IMG/VR virus record: IMGVR_UViG_3300027771_001972
Coordinates: 1-48,858 of that record
From: a virus
Strand: one strand, 5' to 3'
DNA length: 48,858 nucleotides
Part shown: one piece after another, positions 39,388 through 48,196 of the stretch
Layout: each line of letters starts with the position of its first letter
How positions within the stretch are numbered: position 1 is the stretch's first letter
The notes under the pieces: generated by a model
What the model saw: the letters and a program-made list of their open reading frames with translations, nothing else
Told to the model about the DNA's origin: nothing
Databases searched by the model: none
Made by a program: the position numbers and the translations under genes

Positions 39388-39862
39388 AGTATTGTTTTAA
39401 TGTTGGTTTCTTTAATGTAAATTCAGTAGCATGTTGGATACCAGATATCTTATAAGTTCGATATGCTGCTCCTTTAGCAACAAAGTTAGGTTTGTTTTTT
39501 ATATATGAATCATATACCTTATTACCACCCGTATCCATTGGAGTTGCCAATTCGTATAGACCTATCTTAACTTGCTCACTATTCAATATATCAGAATCAT
39601 CGTTTCCACCTTTTTTTGCCAAATCCTTAAACCAATTTAAAAACTTTGTTGGTTCTATATTTGATAGTTTTAATGCTGATACTTTACCTTCATATATACC
39701 TGTAACGAATATCAATGTTTCATCAGCTCCTTTTAATGTAGTTCTCCCAGTATCAACATATTTGTATGTTGAAATCTTATAAATTCCATAAGGTTTAATC
39801 TTTCCTTTAGAAACTCTAGTTCCAGAATCCATCAAACCTCTATATTTTGGTGCGTAATTCAT
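39380..39862 (-). CDS. Hypothetical protein, 160 aa
   Basis: 160 residues beginning MNYAPKYRGLMDSGTRVSKG and rich in Tyr, Lys and Thr. TTLKGADETLIFVTGIYEGK and VSALKLSNIEPTKFLNWFKD give an alternating beta pattern followed by a helix. Not a glycosyltransferase. Related sequences may occur in T4-like marine phages, but I do not recall a name. ATG shares a base with the stop of the GT-B gene (TAATG). Confidence 0.7.
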   Translation of the reverse strand: MNYAPKYRGLMDSGTRVSKGKIKPYGIYKISTYKYVDTGRTTLKGADETLIFVTGIYEGKVSALKLSNIEPTKFLNWFKDLAKKGGNDDSDILNSEQVKIGLYELATPMDTGGNKVYDSYIKNKPNFVAKGAAYRTYKISGIQHATEFTLKKPTLKQYYD

Positions 39863-41160
39863 TATACTTTATTTAATTTTGGTAATTGCATTTTGTTTTT
39901 GTTTAACTTAGGTAAGTTGAATGGTTTTTGTTGTGGAATTGCTTTCACATATTTACTCATCATCCCATCAAATACTTCATCCATTTTACTTAAACTAAAG
40001 TTTGTTTCTATGTTTGTTTTTAACCCAGCTGATTGCTTTAGGTATGTATCATACTCATTGAACACTTTATACATCTTATTAGCTGCATCTGAGTAATTTA
40101 CACTAAACCATTTAGCCTCTTTAAGTAAGAACTTATCAGCGGCAGATTCATGCACATTTGTTAATTCACCTTCTAAGAAAACAGTGTGTTCTTTTGGTAA
40201 GAAATCAACGTGTCCACTCCAACCACTAACCATAATAGGTTTACCAGTTAATGCAAATTCAGCTAAAGGTCTACCATACCCCTCACCTTTGGTGAAAGAT
40301 ACCATTGCCTTTACTTTAGGATGATTGTATAGTTCACTCATTTCCGAATCTTCCAAATCTCCATGTAGTAAATAAATCTTTGGTAAATCATCACCTAAAT
40401 CTTTTATAATAGCCTCTATCTTATCTCTCGTATTCTCTCTATCGATAACTGAGAAACCAGCATGTGATGTTTTTAGGATTAGACCTGGTCTTTTATCTTT
40501 AGGTAGATATTTGAAAACAGTAGAGAATGTTTTAATTACCATTCCCACATCTTTTCTATCTTGCCCCAAATTACCTTTCAACCAATGTCCTACATATAGG
40601 AAGTTGAAATCAGATTCCAATACACCATCTAAGATATCTACTTTAGAATCGGATGGTAAGTATCTTTCTAAATCAACTCCTTCGAATAAAACCTCAACTG
40701 GTTTTGTAATTCTATATTCACTTATCACTTGCCCAGTTTGATTATTCTTTTCTTGATATGCAGTTTGTAACATTACATTCTTTGTAAATGTAGATGGTAC
40801 AATTATCAAATCCATTTTATTGGAACCATCTATAAATTCTTTTGGAATGACCGTAGTTTCTACACCAGCAGTTATACCAATGTTATAGTTACCCTTTGGT
40901 TCGAATTCATTTGCAACAGACATCTGCATAAAGATATCTGGCTTTTTCTCCAACTTAGTGATTATGTTAGCGAAAACTTTATTACCGAATTCGGAATCGG
41001 GTTTAATTTGATTTTGTGGAGTATTACCCCATCTAGTTGGTACAATTTTTACATCATACTTATTCATTTTAAATAAGCTTCTAAGGATATCCCTTGCGTG
41101 GTCACCATACCCACTTCGAGTAAATACCGGCGCCTGATATACTAATAATGGTTTATTCAT
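39862..41160 (-). CDS. Family 4-like glycosyltransferase (GT-B)
   Basis: 432 residues. MNKPLLVYQAPVFTRSGYGD, IVPSTFTKNVM, FLYVGHWLKGNLGQDRK, and the retaining GT-B signature FTKGEGYGRPLAEFALTGKP, where E-x-x-x-x-x-x-E contacts the nucleotide sugar. The closing helix is charged. Similar enzymes occur in several T4-like marine phages. It lies 11 nt downstream of the NTF2-like gene. Confidence 0.85.
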   Translation of the reverse strand: MNKPLLVYQAPVFTRSGYGDHARDILRSLFKMNKYDVKIVPTRWGNTPQNQIKPDSEFGNKVFANIITKLEKKPDIFMQMSVANEFEPKGNYNIGITAGVETTVIPKEFIDGSNKMDLIIVPSTFTKNVMLQTAYQEKNNQTGQVISEYRITKPVEVLFEGVDLERYLPSDSKVDILDGVLESDFNFLYVGHWLKGNLGQDRKDVGMVIKTFSTVFKYLPKDKRPGLILKTSHAGFSVIDRENTRDKIEAIIKDLGDDLPKIYLLHGDLEDSEMSELYNHPKVKAMVSFTKGEGYGRPLAEFALTGKPIMVSGWSGHVDFLPKEHTVFLEGELTNVHESAADKFLLKEAKWFSVNYSDAANKMYKVFNEYDTYLKQSAGLKTNIETNFSLSKMDEVFDGMMSKYVKAIPQQKPFNLPKLNKNKMQLPKLNKV

Positions 41161-41171
41161 AACTTTTTATT

Positions 41172-41528
41172 TTATTGTTGTGTTGCGTAAATTGATATTA
41201 TTTTGTAGTTATCATCAAATACAAGTTCATCTACTATGTTGAGAGTTTCCCCGCCAATTTCAAGAGTTATAACATTTGAATATCCTATTGGATTTGATGC
41301 TTCCTCTGCATAGAATTCAGTTGTACTTACCACTGTAAGTGTGAACTCATTTTCAAAGAATGCTTCATTAACTTCCAATACATCATTAGGGTTAGTCCAT
41401 TCACCATTCCAATCGGTTAACTTTATATCATTTGAGTATAATCTAGCTAAGTAATTTAAATCCTTATTTTGGAATCTATCAAAGTATTTGTTGTTTACTG
41501 CTAATGTGCGTGTTGTATCTAAAGCCAT
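41172..41528 (-). CDS. NTF2/SnoaL-like small protein
   Basis: 118 residues with the NTF2-like pattern: FDRFQNKDLNYLARLYSNDI for the first helices, LTDWNGEWTNPNDVLEVNEA, and beta-strands to IVDELVFDDNYKIISIYA at the end, like SnoaL/ketosteroid-isomerase domains. Such domains bind small molecules or isomerise sugars and polyketides. It sits between two GT-B genes, 1 nt after the upstream one. Confidence 0.65.
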   Translation of the reverse strand: MALDTTRTLAVNNKYFDRFQNKDLNYLARLYSNDIKLTDWNGEWTNPNDVLEVNEAFFENEFTLTVVSTTEFYAEEASNPIGYSNVITLEIGGETLNIVDELVFDDNYKIISIYATQQ

Positions 41529-41529
41529 A

Positions 41530-42921
41530 TTAATTTATTTTAAATAATTCGAATCGTTTACGTGGTTTCCAATTTTCAAAAGTACCTTCGATACCCTCTA
41601 CTAATGTACCACACATATTCTCCACACTTAATCCAGATTCACCAATAAATGAATCCCTTCCAACTTGTCCGTTTGCTGTAAGTTCTTCTTTAGGAGTGTT
41701 GTACATCTCTTCCATAGCAGTTGCTACATCATATACATCTACTTTATCATCCCAAATGTAAGGAGTTGGTACTGAACCAGCCATAGTTTGTGCTCTACTC
41801 CATACAGGTCTAGCCCACACACCACTATCTAATTTATCTTCCCAATCTCTCCATTTATGTAAAGAACCTAATTCTTTGTAATCTTCTGAAGTAACCAACT
41901 CACCCGTTTCTTTGTATCTAAAACCACATTGGTCTTGCAATCCACCAGTTACGTTAACAATGATTGGAGTTCCAGCCATTACCGATTCTGCGGTTGTTAA
42001 TCCAAATCCTTCATTACCTGCAATATTGATTGTTACATCTCCGATATTATATAGAAGATTTAACTCATCCGTTGTTCTTCTCTTATCTGAGAATATTACG
42101 TTACAATCGGGTGCTAATGTTTTGTGTACTGAATGTAAATCAGTTCCATTGTTATCAACAGGTTGAGTGTGCATTAGTAAAGCCACTTTCTTAGCTTTAT
42201 CTTCACCGATTCTATCACAAAAATCTTTAAATGCCATTATCACATCAGATGGTTGTTTTCTACGGATGTTACGATTTGACCAAAAGAATACAAAGTCGTA
42301 TTCGTTTCCACCTAATACCTCTGAACGGAATTCAGTTGGTACTTCAGTTGGGAAGTATTCGGTTGATTTGATACCATGTGGTACATATGATACTTGCCAA
42401 TCTTTGTGGGGTCTCCACGTTGGTTTATCAGTACGAGAAGTTAATCTACTTACGATACCATAAGTTTGACGAGAAATACAACCAATCCAATCACAACTTT
42501 CATAGTAATTTCTATTGTATAACGGGTCTGGTAAATCATCCCAAATTGCGTAGAATAAGATTGGGATATTTTGTCTTACCTCATGCTCCATATCATATAA
42601 CCAAGTCCAATAACGTGGGTCGGTAAAGTGTAAGATAGCATCAGGTTGTTCCGAATTGATTAGTTGTCTAATTAAACCTTGGTCACCATACCCACTCCAA
42701 GGAAGTATTTTAACACTAGCATCAACTACACCAGTTCTTTTTTGTATATCTAATGATACATCCAATATCTTTCCCTTTTCAGGGTGTTCAATTGCTGCAC
42801 CTACTTGGAACCAATCATATTTATCAACAGTACCCATTACCATTGCCTTAGACATGGTAGCGATACCACTTGCCATCCTTAAATCATCGGATAGTAATAG
42901 AATCTTCTTCTTTTTACTCAT
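41530..42921 (-). CDS. GT-B-fold glycosyltransferase
   Basis: 463 residues. MSKKKKILLLSDDLRMASGI, CDWIGCISRQTYGIV, FFWSNRNIRRKQPSDVI, and the donor-site block NIAGNEGFGLTTAESVMAGT then PIIVNVTGGLQDQCGF. These features match GT4-type transferases common in marine myoviruses. It is the first gene of the first glycan block and lies 25 nt after the RHH-like gene. The substrate is not predictable. Confidence 0.87.
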   Translation of the reverse strand: MSKKKKILLLSDDLRMASGIATMSKAMVMGTVDKYDWFQVGAAIEHPEKGKILDVSLDIQKRTGVVDASVKILPWSGYGDQGLIRQLINSEQPDAILHFTDPRYWTWLYDMEHEVRQNIPILFYAIWDDLPDPLYNRNYYESCDWIGCISRQTYGIVSRLTSRTDKPTWRPHKDWQVSYVPHGIKSTEYFPTEVPTEFRSEVLGGNEYDFVFFWSNRNIRRKQPSDVIMAFKDFCDRIGEDKAKKVALLMHTQPVDNNGTDLHSVHKTLAPDCNVIFSDKRRTTDELNLLYNIGDVTINIAGNEGFGLTTAESVMAGTPIIVNVTGGLQDQCGFRYKETGELVTSEDYKELGSLHKWRDWEDKLDSGVWARPVWSRAQTMAGSVPTPYIWDDKVDVYDVATAMEEMYNTPKEELTANGQVGRDSFIGESGLSVENMCGTLVEGIEGTFENWKPRKRFELFKIN

Positions 42922-42946
42922 AACTTATTAATATAACCTGTTTAAT

Positions 42947-43144
42947 TTAAAATTGTGACCCGCTGATTTGTAGTTTTAAGTACTCATTCATTTCATTTCT
43001 GAAATCTTCATCGGTCACATACCGTTCCACTGTTCTATTTACTAATTTCTGAAGTGTTACATCCGATTCAAACGATACTTGTTTAAACGTTGAATATACT
43101 CCTTTAATTATTTTTACAGTAGTTAATTTTGTTTCTACACTCAT
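42947..43144 (-). CDS. Ribbon-helix-helix-like protein, 65 aa
   Basis: The frame opens at 43318 inside the nuclease gene, but the ATG at 43144 fits better: it follows the nuclease stop by 46 nt and gives a compact protein. MSVETKLTTVKIIKGVYSTF then KQVSFESDVTLQKLVNRTVE shows a short beta-strand and two helices, as in CopG/MetJ-type RHH DNA-binding proteins. It may regulate the glycan block or the replication genes; no operator was identified. Confidence 0.6.
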   Translation of the reverse strand: MSVETKLTTVKIIKGVYSTFKQVSFESDVTLQKLVNRTVERYVTDEDFRNEMNEYLKLQISGSQF

Positions 43145-43190
43145 AATATATGTATTTGTTTCATATATATAAGTATATAGATATTTTATT

Positions 43191-44060
43191 TTACGATGAT
43201 TTTTTATCACATAATCCCCTCTTACCAAATTCACAAAATTTACAATTCTTTTGTCTATCACCTGGTTGCTTTGGGTAATTGATATTTCGGTACTTACCCT
43301 CATCATCAAATACATCATTTACAAAATTGTTAAACTCTGTATATATTTTGTTTACAGTTGGTTTACCATTTGCTGGGATATGCTTTGACATATATGGGAT
43401 TGGGAATGGAGCATCTTCATAGAGTTTTCTTCTCATAATCTGATATTCTACTTTTATCTTATCCAATGAGATATCGAATAGTTCAGAATAATATTTCTTA
43501 TACAAAACTATCTGAGCGTTTTTAAACTTATCAGCTTTAGCGTATTTGTTCCAACCCATTGTAGATGTTTTCAAATCTATAATAATGATTGAATTATCTG
43601 ATAAATCCCTCATCACCACATCAATGAAACCTATGAATTCCACACCTGGTTTTATTTTAGCTTTAAGTGGTATCTCTATACCTACTAACTCAAATCCAGT
43701 CTTTGTGTAAAACTTATCTATCTTTGCTTTGAACCATTCTAAGATTCTCCTACCATCACCATAGAACTCTTCTAATTCCAATTGAGAACATATAGTTCCC
43801 TCTGATAACTTTTCAGTTTCTTTTGTATATTCCTTTCGCATCCATTCTGCTAACAATTTATCGGTGTTAACCTCCATTGCTGCTTTCTTAGATGTACCAT
43901 ACATAACTTTTAGGAACTCTTGAATCGTTTCATGTATTGCCGTTCCGAAAATTGTATATATGTTTGCTGAAGATTCTCCTAATCTATCTATGTATCTCAA
44001 CTTATATTGTTGAGGACATGATGAATAGGTTGAATATTGTGAAAAACTAACTCTTGCCAT
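43191..44060 (-). CDS. PD-(D/E)xK nuclease, Cas4/RecB-like
   Basis: 289 residues. GTAIHE (H43), GFIDVVM (D147), IIDLKTST (D162, K164) form the RecB-type nuclease site. Cys15 (SSCPQQYKLRYIDRL) and a C-terminal cluster NCKFCEFGKRGLC (C273, C276, C284) match the four-Cys iron-sulfur clamp of Cas4/AddB. It probably is a 5'-3' exonuclease for recombination or DNA processing. It is transcribed from P9 with the RHH-like gene. Confidence 0.88.
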   Translation of the reverse strand: MARVSFSQYSTYSSCPQQYKLRYIDRLGESSANIYTIFGTAIHETIQEFLKVMYGTSKKAAMEVNTDKLLAEWMRKEYTKETEKLSEGTICSQLELEEFYGDGRRILEWFKAKIDKFYTKTGFELVGIEIPLKAKIKPGVEFIGFIDVVMRDLSDNSIIIIDLKTSTMGWNKYAKADKFKNAQIVLYKKYYSELFDISLDKIKVEYQIMRRKLYEDAPFPIPYMSKHIPANGKPTVNKIYTEFNNFVNDVFDDEGKYRNINYPKQPGDRQKNCKFCEFGKRGLCDKKSS

Positions 44061-44080
44061 AAATATCTTTGTTTGTTACA

Positions 44081-44112
44081 CAAATATACGAAAAAAAAGT
44101 GAAACTACCAAA
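44081..44112 (-). promoter_or_regulatory. Promoter P9, TTTG-N20-TATATTTG, inside a terminator
   Basis: Minus strand: TTTG (44112-44109), 20 nt, TATATTTG (44088-44081). It fits the Bacteroidota -7 consensus TAnnTTTG. The -33 box lies in the terminator loop of the upstream gene. It drives the Cas4-like nuclease. Confidence 0.8.
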
Positions 44113-44128
44113 TGTAATTTCACTTTTC
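44090..44128 (-). terminator. Rho-independent terminator overlapping P9
   Basis: Minus strand: AAGTGAAA (44125-44118), loop of 13 nt holding TTTGG, TTTCACTT (44104-44097), then a run of T. It ends the replication operon after the 73-residue gene. Confidence 0.8.
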
Positions 44129-44153
44129 TTCAATTTGTTATATTTTATATGTG

Positions 44154-44375
44154 TTATGATAAATCAACAGTGAGTAGTTTCATATCACCACCCCATTGTC
44201 CATCAGTTGTTCCCTCTTCTATGTATATGTTAGCAACATTACCAGTAAAGGTTACTTTAGTTGTAAATGGTAATTCAGCAGATAATACCGGTCCCATAGT
44301 CATCTTAGCTACTTCTAAATCAGATGTTTTCATAATCATCGAAACCATTTCTTTTACTTTATCAGTATTTGTCAT
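44154..44375 (-). CDS. Hypothetical protein, 73 aa
   Basis: 73 residues beginning MTNTDKVKEMVSMIMKTSDL, then a beta-rich part (TKVTFTGNVANIYIEEG) and GDMKLLTVDLS at the end. No family recognised. It follows the gp62-like gene by 3 nt and is the last gene before the terminator, so it belongs to the replication operon. Confidence 0.7.
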   Translation of the reverse strand: MTNTDKVKEMVSMIMKTSDLEVAKMTMGPVLSAELPFTTKVTFTGNVANIYIEEGTTDGQWGGDMKLLTVDLS

Positions 44376-44378
44376 AAT

Positions 44379-44828
44379 CTATACTTTTATCTTTAACTTC
44401 TTAATAATTTTAGTTTCAGTACCATAATCTTCAGATAACTGAATGATACGTTCCTTACCACTTTTGGAGTTATATAAAATCTTTAGGTAACTCTCAGCTT
44501 CCAACTTAGATACCTCATAATGATTTGCTACTAATTGAACCAACCACTTCTCATACTTATCAGCTCCCTTTGGTTTCATATACTTCATAAAGTGTCTACC
44601 CTTTGGAAGTAAATCAATTAATGCTAAATACATTGCCTTTGGTGGTACTTCTTGAAGATATGGTTGAACAGCTGCTATTGTTTCTACCCACTCATATTTC
44701 ATAGATAGGAATCGTAATACCATAAAGTTGGAAAACGTTTTCTTATCAGCATCTTCCAACTTATCCCAATACTTTGGGTCCTGTGTGTTGGTAATCATTT
44801 TTATGTGGTCGAACAGTCCTATTGCCAT
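44379..44828 (-). CDS. 62: Clamp-loader small subunit, gp62-like
   Basis: 149 residues, shorter than T4 gp62 (187). The order and shape agree with gp62: LFDHIKMIT near the N-terminus, LPKGRHFMKYMKPK (T4: PRGKRYGKWAK) and WLVQLVANHYEVSKLEA (T4: IIKLLAKRYQV). It joins the gp44-like ATPases to load the gp45 clamp. ATG shares a base with the zinc-ribbon gene stop (TAATG). In T4 the order is 43, regA, 62, 44, 45; here 43, 45, DruA-like, 44, zinc ribbon, 62. Confidence 0.8.
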   Translation of the reverse strand: MAIGLFDHIKMITNTQDPKYWDKLEDADKKTFSNFMVLRFLSMKYEWVETIAAVQPYLQEVPPKAMYLALIDLLPKGRHFMKYMKPKGADKYEKWLVQLVANHYEVSKLEAESYLKILYNSKSGKERIIQLSEDYGTETKIIKKLKIKV

Positions 44829-45151
44829 TACTTACCTTCCGATTTGTTCAAATCCATTTGGATTAATGCTTTCAATTGCTCCGGCATTAATTCCTCACAT
44901 ATCTCACCACAATTAGCACATAACATAACATCTATTGGAACTACTACATCCTGCGGAGTACCAGTTATCAATTTTGAAATCTTACGAAACTTACCAGCGG
45001 TTACGAATACATCATCTCCACAATGTGCACAAACGATTGGTTTGGATTTACCTAAGTCTATTTTAGGTTGCCCTTGTCCAGTCTCAACTTGTTGTGATTG
45101 TGTTGGCTTTTGTGGTTTCCCACCATTCATTCCTATTACTTTTGTTGCCAT
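44828..45151 (-). CDS. Zinc-ribbon protein, 107 aa
   Basis: 107 residues. A polar Gln/Lys/Gly-rich N-terminus of about 38 residues is followed by VCAHCGDDVF and later MLCANCGEIC, two CxxC knuckles about 37 residues apart that should bind one zinc. Small zinc ribbons of this kind occur beside clamp-loader genes in T4-like marine phages. It may bind DNA or the clamp loader. It is 1 nt from the gp44-like gene. Confidence 0.7.
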   Translation of the reverse strand: MATKVIGMNGGKPQKPTQSQQVETGQGQPKIDLGKSKPIVCAHCGDDVFVTAGKFRKISKLITGTPQDVVVPIDVMLCANCGEICEELMPEQLKALIQMDLNKSEGK

Positions 45152-45152
45152 C

Positions 45153-46100
45153 TTAAATTAAATTTAATATTTCGATTAATGTTGCTGCCATTGGGATTTC
45201 CTTATCAATAGCGTTAAAGTGTCTACTCTGTCCTTCAGATAGTGCAATGATTACATTTGCCGTATTTGATGGTGCGAACTCATCTACCTTCTCATAAAGT
45301 AAAGTAAATAGTTCTGAGAAATCAGTTACTCTACTATCAATGATTGTTTGCCTCATATTAGTATATTTGTTTCTCTTATCATCTTTAGATTTAAGAATAT
45401 CCAACACTTTGATTTTGTAATCATTTTCTAATAAGTTCTGAGTATCTACTTGTAACTTACCTTTGTTTGAGTTCAATTGACAGGTATTGATAATCTTACG
45501 AATATCAGGGTAACCTGCATCAATAATTGGAACTAAATCCTTTGGTTCAAATTCAACACCTTCCGCTCCCAAAATCTTTGAGATTTGAATTGCAACATCT
45601 TTCTTAGTTGGAGGTACAATTTGAAAAGATTGACAACGAGATTGAATCGGGTCAATTACCTTCTCAACATAATTACACGTTAGAATAAATCTACAATGTT
45701 GTGAGAATGTTTCCATTAAGTTACGAAGAATAGCTTGTGCATTTGGTGACATATAATCAAACTCATCCAAAATTACTATCTTCCACTTTTTGAATCCCAT
45801 AGAGGATGCAAAGTTTTTTACCTTATTACGTACAGTATCTACGTTGTTTTCATCAGATGCGTTAATCACCATATAATCACAATCAACTGATTTTACTATC
45901 AGTTTAGCCAATGTTGTTTTACCAGTACCAGCTCTACCATGTAATAATAAGTGAGGAACATCACCTGTTTCTAAGTAACCTTCTATTTTAGATTTTAAGT
46001 GTGCATTACCTACGTAATCAACTAACTTTGTCGGCCTGTACGATTCCACCCAAAGTGAGTTATCTACCTTTTCTTCTTCGTTTTGTTCAAAAAATGCCAT
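45153..46100 (-). CDS. 44: Clamp-loader ATPase, gp44-like
   Basis: 315 residues, the usual length (T4 gp44, 319). Features of RFC-type AAA+ subunits: WVESYRPTKLVDYVG, Walker A GRAGTGKT (K61), Walker B VILDEFDYM, sensor 1 TCNY and SRC motif QSRCQSF. It uses ATP to open and load the clamp with the gp62-like subunit. It is placed between the DruA-like and zinc-ribbon genes. Confidence 0.95.
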   Translation of the reverse strand: MAFFEQNEEEKVDNSLWVESYRPTKLVDYVGNAHLKSKIEGYLETGDVPHLLLHGRAGTGKTTLAKLIVKSVDCDYMVINASDENNVDTVRNKVKNFASSMGFKKWKIVILDEFDYMSPNAQAILRNLMETFSQHCRFILTCNYVEKVIDPIQSRCQSFQIVPPTKKDVAIQISKILGAEGVEFEPKDLVPIIDAGYPDIRKIINTCQLNSNKGKLQVDTQNLLENDYKIKVLDILKSKDDKRNKYTNMRQTIIDSRVTDFSELFTLLYEKVDEFAPSNTANVIIALSEGQSRHFNAIDKEIPMAATLIEILNLI

Positions 46101-46123
46101 TTATATATTTTTATTTTGTTTTA

Positions 46124-47344
46124 TTATCTACCTACTTCACTTAATCGTTGAGCTTTAAACTCTTCCCACGTTGTACCTATCCCATCTAAATAAAATAAGT
46201 GTTCCGTTTTTAATTTACCAGCATCATGCAACTTAGAATATCTCTTTGTAGCTTGTCGTTTCCACCACTTATTAATATTCTCTTGCCCTTCTACGAACTT
46301 CTTTTTCATTACTAATTCAGATTCTTCTATTTCTGAACGTAAGAACTCAGGTCCGTTTTCGTACATCATTGCTAAATACACACCACGTTTAAAACCATGA
46401 TGATATGCCGATTGCTTGATACCACATTCTTTGAATATCTGCCCAAGAATCTTTTGTTTGATACCACTTACAGGTCCACTAGCTCCCTTACCAGTTCCCA
46501 TACTCTTACCATTACGAATTCTTTCGTTGGTAATAGCTTTCTCATACCATTCTGCTCTATTCTGCTTTATCCATTGGTGCCAAGGTTCATAGAACTCATC
46601 ATCTGGTTTTAAAGAAATCTTCCCAGCGGATTCCCCCAACGTTTTAAAGTGAGGGATTCCGTTATACTGAGAATGAATTCCGTAAAGAGAAGTTGTTCCT
46701 ACTGCTATCAATGTTTGCCCATACTTTCTTTTCCAAAATTCCCTAACTTCGGGAACAGTGGTCATCATAGCGGTTAGTTTACCACCTAAGAAATTGTAAC
46801 CTAAAGGTTGGGTACAAACAATAGTGGAAGCGATAGTAGTGTAGTTTAACTTACCATTTACGAATTTATCTTCTTTTTTCCATCCGATGTAATTATCTCT
46901 AACACCCATTGAAGTAACATCTGATGCTAATGATACCAATCCTAACAATTTACCACTAGTCCTATCTTTAATAAAGATTTTTACATTACGACCAGGGTTA
47001 GCTGTCCAACTCATAGTATGAATCATCCTACGTAAGTAGGTCCATTTCGTACCTGCTGCAGCATCATCCTCAACTATTTCAATATAAGGGTCTAACTCAT
47101 CTATTTCTTTGATAGTTTGTTCCTTATTATTGATATCAGTTGGTTTCCATTGTGTATCATAAAGAGTTGAGATATGTGGCTTGTCCCTAATCATAGAGTC
47201 CTCCTGCAAAGCAACCCACTTTTTATATAAAGTTTGCTCTTCAACAGTCATTGTCATTAAGTAATCCATATTTTCAATAAGTTTTCTTTTCTCATCTTCA
47301 AATATAAATTCAGGCTTTGCATCTTCTACATCCCAAAAGCTCAT
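46124..47344 (-). CDS. DruA/DUF4338-like protein
   Basis: 406 residues. The block PGRNVKIFIKDRTSGKLLGL, VSLASDVTSMGVRDNYIGW and later TIASTIVCTQPLGYN, with VREFWKRKYGQTLI, closely follows the DUF4338 domain that names DruA of the Druantia anti-phage system. The family's biochemical role is unknown. This copy lies between the clamp and clamp-loader genes, with 31 nt and 23 nt gaps, so it looks like a part of the replication module rather than a defence island. Related genes exist in some T4-like marine phages, as I recall. Confidence 0.75.
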   Translation of the reverse strand: MSFWDVEDAKPEFIFEDEKRKLIENMDYLMTMTVEEQTLYKKWVALQEDSMIRDKPHISTLYDTQWKPTDINNKEQTIKEIDELDPYIEIVEDDAAAGTKWTYLRRMIHTMSWTANPGRNVKIFIKDRTSGKLLGLVSLASDVTSMGVRDNYIGWKKEDKFVNGKLNYTTIASTIVCTQPLGYNFLGGKLTAMMTTVPEVREFWKRKYGQTLIAVGTTSLYGIHSQYNGIPHFKTLGESAGKISLKPDDEFYEPWHQWIKQNRAEWYEKAITNERIRNGKSMGTGKGASGPVSGIKQKILGQIFKECGIKQSAYHHGFKRGVYLAMMYENGPEFLRSEIEESELVMKKKFVEGQENINKWWKRQATKRYSKLHDAGKLKTEHLFYLDGIGTTWEEFKAQRLSEVGR

Positions 47345-47375
47345 ACGTTTCTTTTTTTAGTGTTAATAGATTTTA

Positions 47376-48071
47376 CTATTTAATTTCTACGAGATAGTAA
47401 TTCGATACATAATCTCCTTCGGTGAATGCCACTTTAGCCAATCCAGATGAAGAAATCTCCAATGATGAAGTTGATGAACCTTTGTTAGATAACAAAATAG
47501 CTTTCAAATACTTAGCTGAAAATGCAATTGGTTTAACATCACCTTCACATTTACAATCAACAGTGATTGAGATTCGGTTTGAGTTAATTGAAGAATATCC
47601 TAAGATGATTTCTCCTTTACCATCTTTACAAGTGAATGTAAATGTATCAGCATCTGCTAATGCTCCCTTAGATTTGATGAATTTATTTACAAACTCATTA
47701 TCTAATGTAATATCTACGTTGAAAGGAGGTAGAGCTTTTAAATCAGGTACCGCTGGGATAACTGAAGGTGCTGCTAACATATACTGCATCTTAGTTCCTT
47801 TATCTGAGAACTTCAAAGCACCAGTAACTTCTTCTACTTTAATATTGTTATCCAATACACTCATTAATCCTTTTAATTGAGATGTAGTGTAGATACCAAA
47901 TTCTCCATTTGGGAATTCTGATTCAGTTACTGTAACATCTCCTAAAAGAGTCTTGTCATCAGATATCATTCGAACTGATAATGTGTTATCATCCGATTTA
48001 ATCATTACCGATTCTACCTCACCACCAAGGTTGTAGCGGTTTACAAAACCATCTAATTTTAATTTTTCCAT
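47376..48071 (-). CDS. 45: Sliding clamp, gp45-like
   Basis: 231 residues (T4 gp45, 228). N-terminus MEKLKLDGFVNRYNLGGEVE, the domain-linking region VPDLKALPPFNVDI, and the conserved C-terminal fold FTEGDYVSNYYLVEIK indicate a trimeric ring clamp. It tethers the polymerase and in T4 also activates late transcription. A good SD-like AAAGGA lies 7 nt before the ATG, unusual here. Two promoters (P10, P11) lie upstream. Confidence 0.9.
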   Translation of the reverse strand: MEKLKLDGFVNRYNLGGEVESVMIKSDDNTLSVRMISDDKTLLGDVTVTESEFPNGEFGIYTTSQLKGLMSVLDNNIKVEEVTGALKFSDKGTKMQYMLAAPSVIPAVPDLKALPPFNVDITLDNEFVNKFIKSKGALADADTFTFTCKDGKGEIILGYSSINSNRISITVDCKCEGDVKPIAFSAKYLKAILLSNKGSSTSSLEISSSGLAKVAFTEGDYVSNYYLVEIK

Positions 48072-48104
48072 AATTGTCCTTTTAATATTTATTTTATTGT
48101 TTTA

Positions 48105-48136
48105 CAAATATACGAAATCTAATTGATATAACCTAA
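48105..48136 (-). promoter_or_regulatory. Promoter P10, TTAG-N20-TATATTTG
   Basis: Minus strand: TTAG (48136-48133), 20 nt, TATATTTG (48112-48105). The leader of about 30 nt ends with AAAGGA before the clamp ATG. It drives the clamp gene. Confidence 0.7.
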
Positions 48137-48172
48137 TTAAATTTACATTTTATTTCTACGTTGTGTAGTAGT

Positions 48173-48184
48173 GTAGAATTCTAC
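48173..48184. repeat. 12-bp palindrome GTAGAATTCTAC upstream of the clamp
   Basis: A perfect palindrome between promoters P10 and P11, followed on the minus strand by ACACTACTACACAACGTAG. It could be a regulator site or a leader hairpin in the longer transcript. Confidence 0.55.
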
Positions 48185-48196
48185 TTTCTTATTATA

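Noticed and set aside
43145-43318. Extended start of the RHH-like gene
   Set aside because: It overlaps the nuclease gene by more than 120 nt in another frame; the ATG at 43144 gives a compact RHH-like protein.
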